Shown one piece after another: positions 5,763-6,975 of a DNA stretch of 6,975 nucleotides. Positions within the stretch are counted from its first letter, which is position 1. Each line of letters opens with the position of its first letter. Where the stretch lies: NCBI GenBank assembly GCA_959018155.1, contig CAUEKH010000129.1, forward strand, positions 1-6,975, given 5' to 3'. Source of the stretch: an uncultured Hungatella sp. (lineage in GTDB: Bacteria > Bacillota > Clostridia > Lachnospirales > Lachnospiraceae). A program made the position numbers and the translations under genes. Below the pieces are notes generated by a model. It was not told where the DNA came from. It made no database searches and saw only the letters and a program-made list of their open reading frames with translations.

Positions 5763-5830
5763 AAAGCCGATTGTGTATTCCGCTCTTGATATTGTCTCAG
5801 AGCAGAGTACACGATCGGCTTTCCATTTTT
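5763..5830 (+). terminator. Long hairpin terminator between the operon and the LysR gene
   Basis: AAAGCCGATTGTGTA (5763-5777) pairs with TACACGATCGGCTTT (5808-5822), with one G-U wobble. Pairing continues inward to 5786/5799 with one mismatch and one more wobble, giving a stem of about 24 bp and a 12-base loop (5787-5798). CCATTTTTAAT follows, with the T run 2-3 bases off the stem and overlapping the LysR stop codon (5829-5831). It probably ends both convergent transcripts; on the minus strand the T-tract is weak (TTTATAAT). Confidence 0.8.
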
Positions 5831-6707
5831 AATCAAACAGCACCAGGTTGATAAACGCCTGAAATGCCTCGGTCTGGAATTTGTCTTTTCCAAATACTAC
5901 ATGGTTCATGCAGCTGATATCGAGATCCTTCACCTCTATCTCCACGATTTCCCCCCGCTTGATGTACTCGTCCGCGAAGATACGCGGCACGATGCCGATC
6001 CCCAGATTCTGCCGTACGGCCTGGACGATGGAGTCGGAGCTGGTACTGGACCAGAGCGGGCTGGCCGACAGGTTGTGAAGGGTCAGCGCACAGTCGAAGG
6101 TGTCCCGGATGGTACAGCCTGATTCCCGCAGCAGCAGGGGCTCTTCCACCAGACGGTCCAGGGCGACGGGCTGACTGATCGGTCTGGCAAATGGATGGAG
6201 CGGTGAGCAGATGACGGCAAGAGGGTAGGAGGAAAATGGAATCTTCTCCAGATACTCATTGGACACGACACCCTCGATCAATCCGATATCCAGCTCATTT
6301 TTTAACAGCATCGCTTCAATCTCGCGGGAATTGTTGACCGTGACTAAGAGCTGGGTGTCGGGATTGCTCGCCGAAAAACGGGAGACAACCTCGGGCAGCA
6401 GATAGCTTGCCAGTGTGACACAGGAACCGACTTTAAGCGGAGCCTGACGGTTCAAAACGCCGTTCAGCGACTCTAAATCGTTGTACAGTTCAAGAAGAGG
6501 AACTACTTTTGATAAATAGAATTTTCCGTTCTCATTGATGACGATTTTCCGGGAGACCCGGTCAAAAAGCGGAGCGCCTACGGATTCTTCCAGATCGTTG
6601 ATTGCATGGGAAATAGCCGGCTGCGTCATGGACAGTACTTTTGCGGCGCCGGTGATGCTGCCTTCTTCACAGACTGTTTTAAAGATGTTGAGATGCCTTA
6701 AATTCAT
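5829..6707 (-). CDS. LysR-family transcriptional regulator
   Basis: A complete 292-residue LysR-type regulator. The N-terminal winged helix-turn-helix is typical: MNLRHLNIFKTVCEEGSIT, then AAKVLSMTQPAISHAINDLE (21-40) and GAPLFDR (44-50). A linker helix leads to the effector-binding domain from about residue 90 (LKVGSCVTLASYLLP), with a hinge region containing ELDIGLIEG (138-146) and RESGCTIRDTFD (194-205), which is like the RExGSGTR segment in the CysB/CbbR-type clade. The effector cannot be told. GGAAGGGA (minus strand, 6722-6715) lies 7 bases before the ATG at 6707. The gene converges on the acyl-ligase operon and shares its terminator, so it is not part of that operon. LysR genes usually regulate a divergent neighbour, which here would lie beyond the window end. 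Confidence 0.94.
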   Translation of the reverse strand: MNLRHLNIFKTVCEEGSITGAAKVLSMTQPAISHAINDLEESVGAPLFDRVSRKIVINENGKFYLSKVVPLLELYNDLESLNGVLNRQAPLKVGSCVTLASYLLPEVVSRFSASNPDTQLLVTVNNSREIEAMLLKNELDIGLIEGVVSNEYLEKIPFSSYPLAVICSPLHPFARPISQPVALDRLVEEPLLLRESGCTIRDTFDCALTLHNLSASPLWSSTSSDSIVQAVRQNLGIGIVPRIFADEYIKRGEIVEIEVKDLDISCMNHVVFGKDKFQTEAFQAFINLVLFD

Positions 6708-6732
6708 AGCGAGATCCCTTCCATTACCAATA

Positions 6733-6767
6733 TATCATATGATAAATTTTATTATATCATTTTGATA
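6733..6767 (-). promoter_or_regulatory. LysR gene promoter region with two dyads
   Basis: On the minus strand a perfect -10 box TATAAT lies at 6756-6751, giving a transcript start near 6744 and a ~37-base leader; no convincing -35 box is seen 16-18 bases upstream, which is common for activated promoters. Two similar dyads flank or overlap the -10: TATCATATGATA (6733-6744, a perfect 12-base palindrome) and TATCA-TTT-TGATA (6755-6767). Their centres are 22.5 bp apart, about two helical turns, as expected for paired sites of a LysR tetramer. Autoregulation by the adjacent LysR protein is inference. Confidence 0.5.
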
Positions 6768-6770
6768 ATG

Positions 6771-6955
6771 CGTTGAACAGAGATTTTCCCAAAAAATGTC
6801 GAAAAATGTTCCGGGAGGACGTTCCGAGGCCTGCGGCGTGGGAGCCCGGGAGGGGAGACGGCGTCTGCTTCCACGGTTTTGACTCATAGGTTCCAGGTGC
6901 GGGCCGTTCTAAGGCCGGTGCGGCGCGGACAGGAGGGCACCGCTGGCATTCATCG
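6771..6955. other. GC-rich noncoding region with several short stems
   Basis: No credible gene lies here: the only ATG-started frames (6796 and 6806, under 30 codons) lack ribosome binding sites. The composition shifts from AT-rich to strongly GC-rich after about 6810. Short self-complementary pieces are visible: CGTGGGAG (6837-6844) with CTTCCACG (6868-6875, one wobble) enclosing AGAC/GTCT (6856-6859/6863-6866); GGCC (6902-6905) with GGCC (6913-6916); and CGGTGC (6916-6921) with GCACCG (6937-6942). Direct repeats CCGGGAGG (6811, 6846) and GGTGCGG (6896, 6917) also occur. It could be a structured RNA or leader of a gene beyond the window; I do not recognise a known family. Confidence 0.35.
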
Positions 6956-6975
6956 GATTTTTCTGAAGAAAAATC
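6956..6975. repeat. Perfect hairpin at the window edge
   Basis: GATTTTTCT (6956-6964) and AGAAAAATC (6967-6975) form a 9-bp perfect inverted repeat with only two bases between; a real RNA loop would be TGAA closed by an 8-bp stem. It is AT-rich, unlike a typical terminator stem, and the sequence stops exactly at its end, so what follows is unknown. Confidence 0.55.

Noticed and set aside
6796..6889. Two short ATG-started frames (28 and 27 codons) in the GC-rich end region
   Set aside because: No ribosome binding sites and Arg/Gly-rich, low-information translations that follow base composition.
6771..6975. Known riboswitch, SRP RNA, tmRNA, RNase P or 6S RNA
   Set aside because: I compared remembered core motifs of these RNAs and saw no convincing match; only generic stems can be claimed.

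Overview
The window looks like the chromosome of a low-to-mid-GC Firmicute, most plausibly a gut Clostridia/Lachnospiraceae-type organism. The basis is strong AGGAGG-type ribosome binding sites, sigma-A style promoters, short intergenic gaps, hairpin terminators and the protein families present. The taxonomic call is inference; there is no rRNA or marker gene here. No mobile element, CRISPR array or tRNA was seen.

Layout. Bases 2-337 hold the end (or all) of an unrecognised + strand gene. A hairpin terminator at 394-448 lies between it and a convergent TetR/AcrR-family repressor gene (453-1070, minus). Back-to-back promoters occupy 1105-1163, with two TetR-like operator sites at 1135-1149 and 1180-1194. 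From there a tight + strand operon of five genes runs to 5742: a small SCP2-type lipid-binding protein, an alpha/beta hydrolase with an N-terminal membrane anchor, a stand-alone condensation-domain protein, an acyl carrier protein, and an AMP-forming acyl ligase. The operon ends in a small tandem repeat and a long hairpin terminator (5763-5830). A convergent LysR-family regulator gene (5829-6707, minus) follows, with a promoter region containing two dyads. The last ~200 bases carry no credible gene; they are GC-rich, contain several short stems, and end in a perfect hairpin at the window edge.

How the genes may work together. The five-gene operon reads as a dissociated (one domain per protein) acyl-transfer pathway. 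The ligase would activate a carboxylic acid, probably a fatty acid judging from its A4 region, as an acyl-adenylate and load it on the carrier protein's phosphopantetheine arm. The condensation-domain protein would transfer the acyl group to an amine or alcohol. The SCP2 protein may bind the lipid-like substrate or product, and the anchored hydrolase may release, trim or detoxify product at the membrane. The divergent TetR protein probably represses both itself and the operon, and may sense the product or an acyl ligand. No phosphopantetheinyl transferase or exporter is present, so those must lie elsewhere. I know of no characterised system with exactly this five-gene set; that is the main candidate for a new pathway here.
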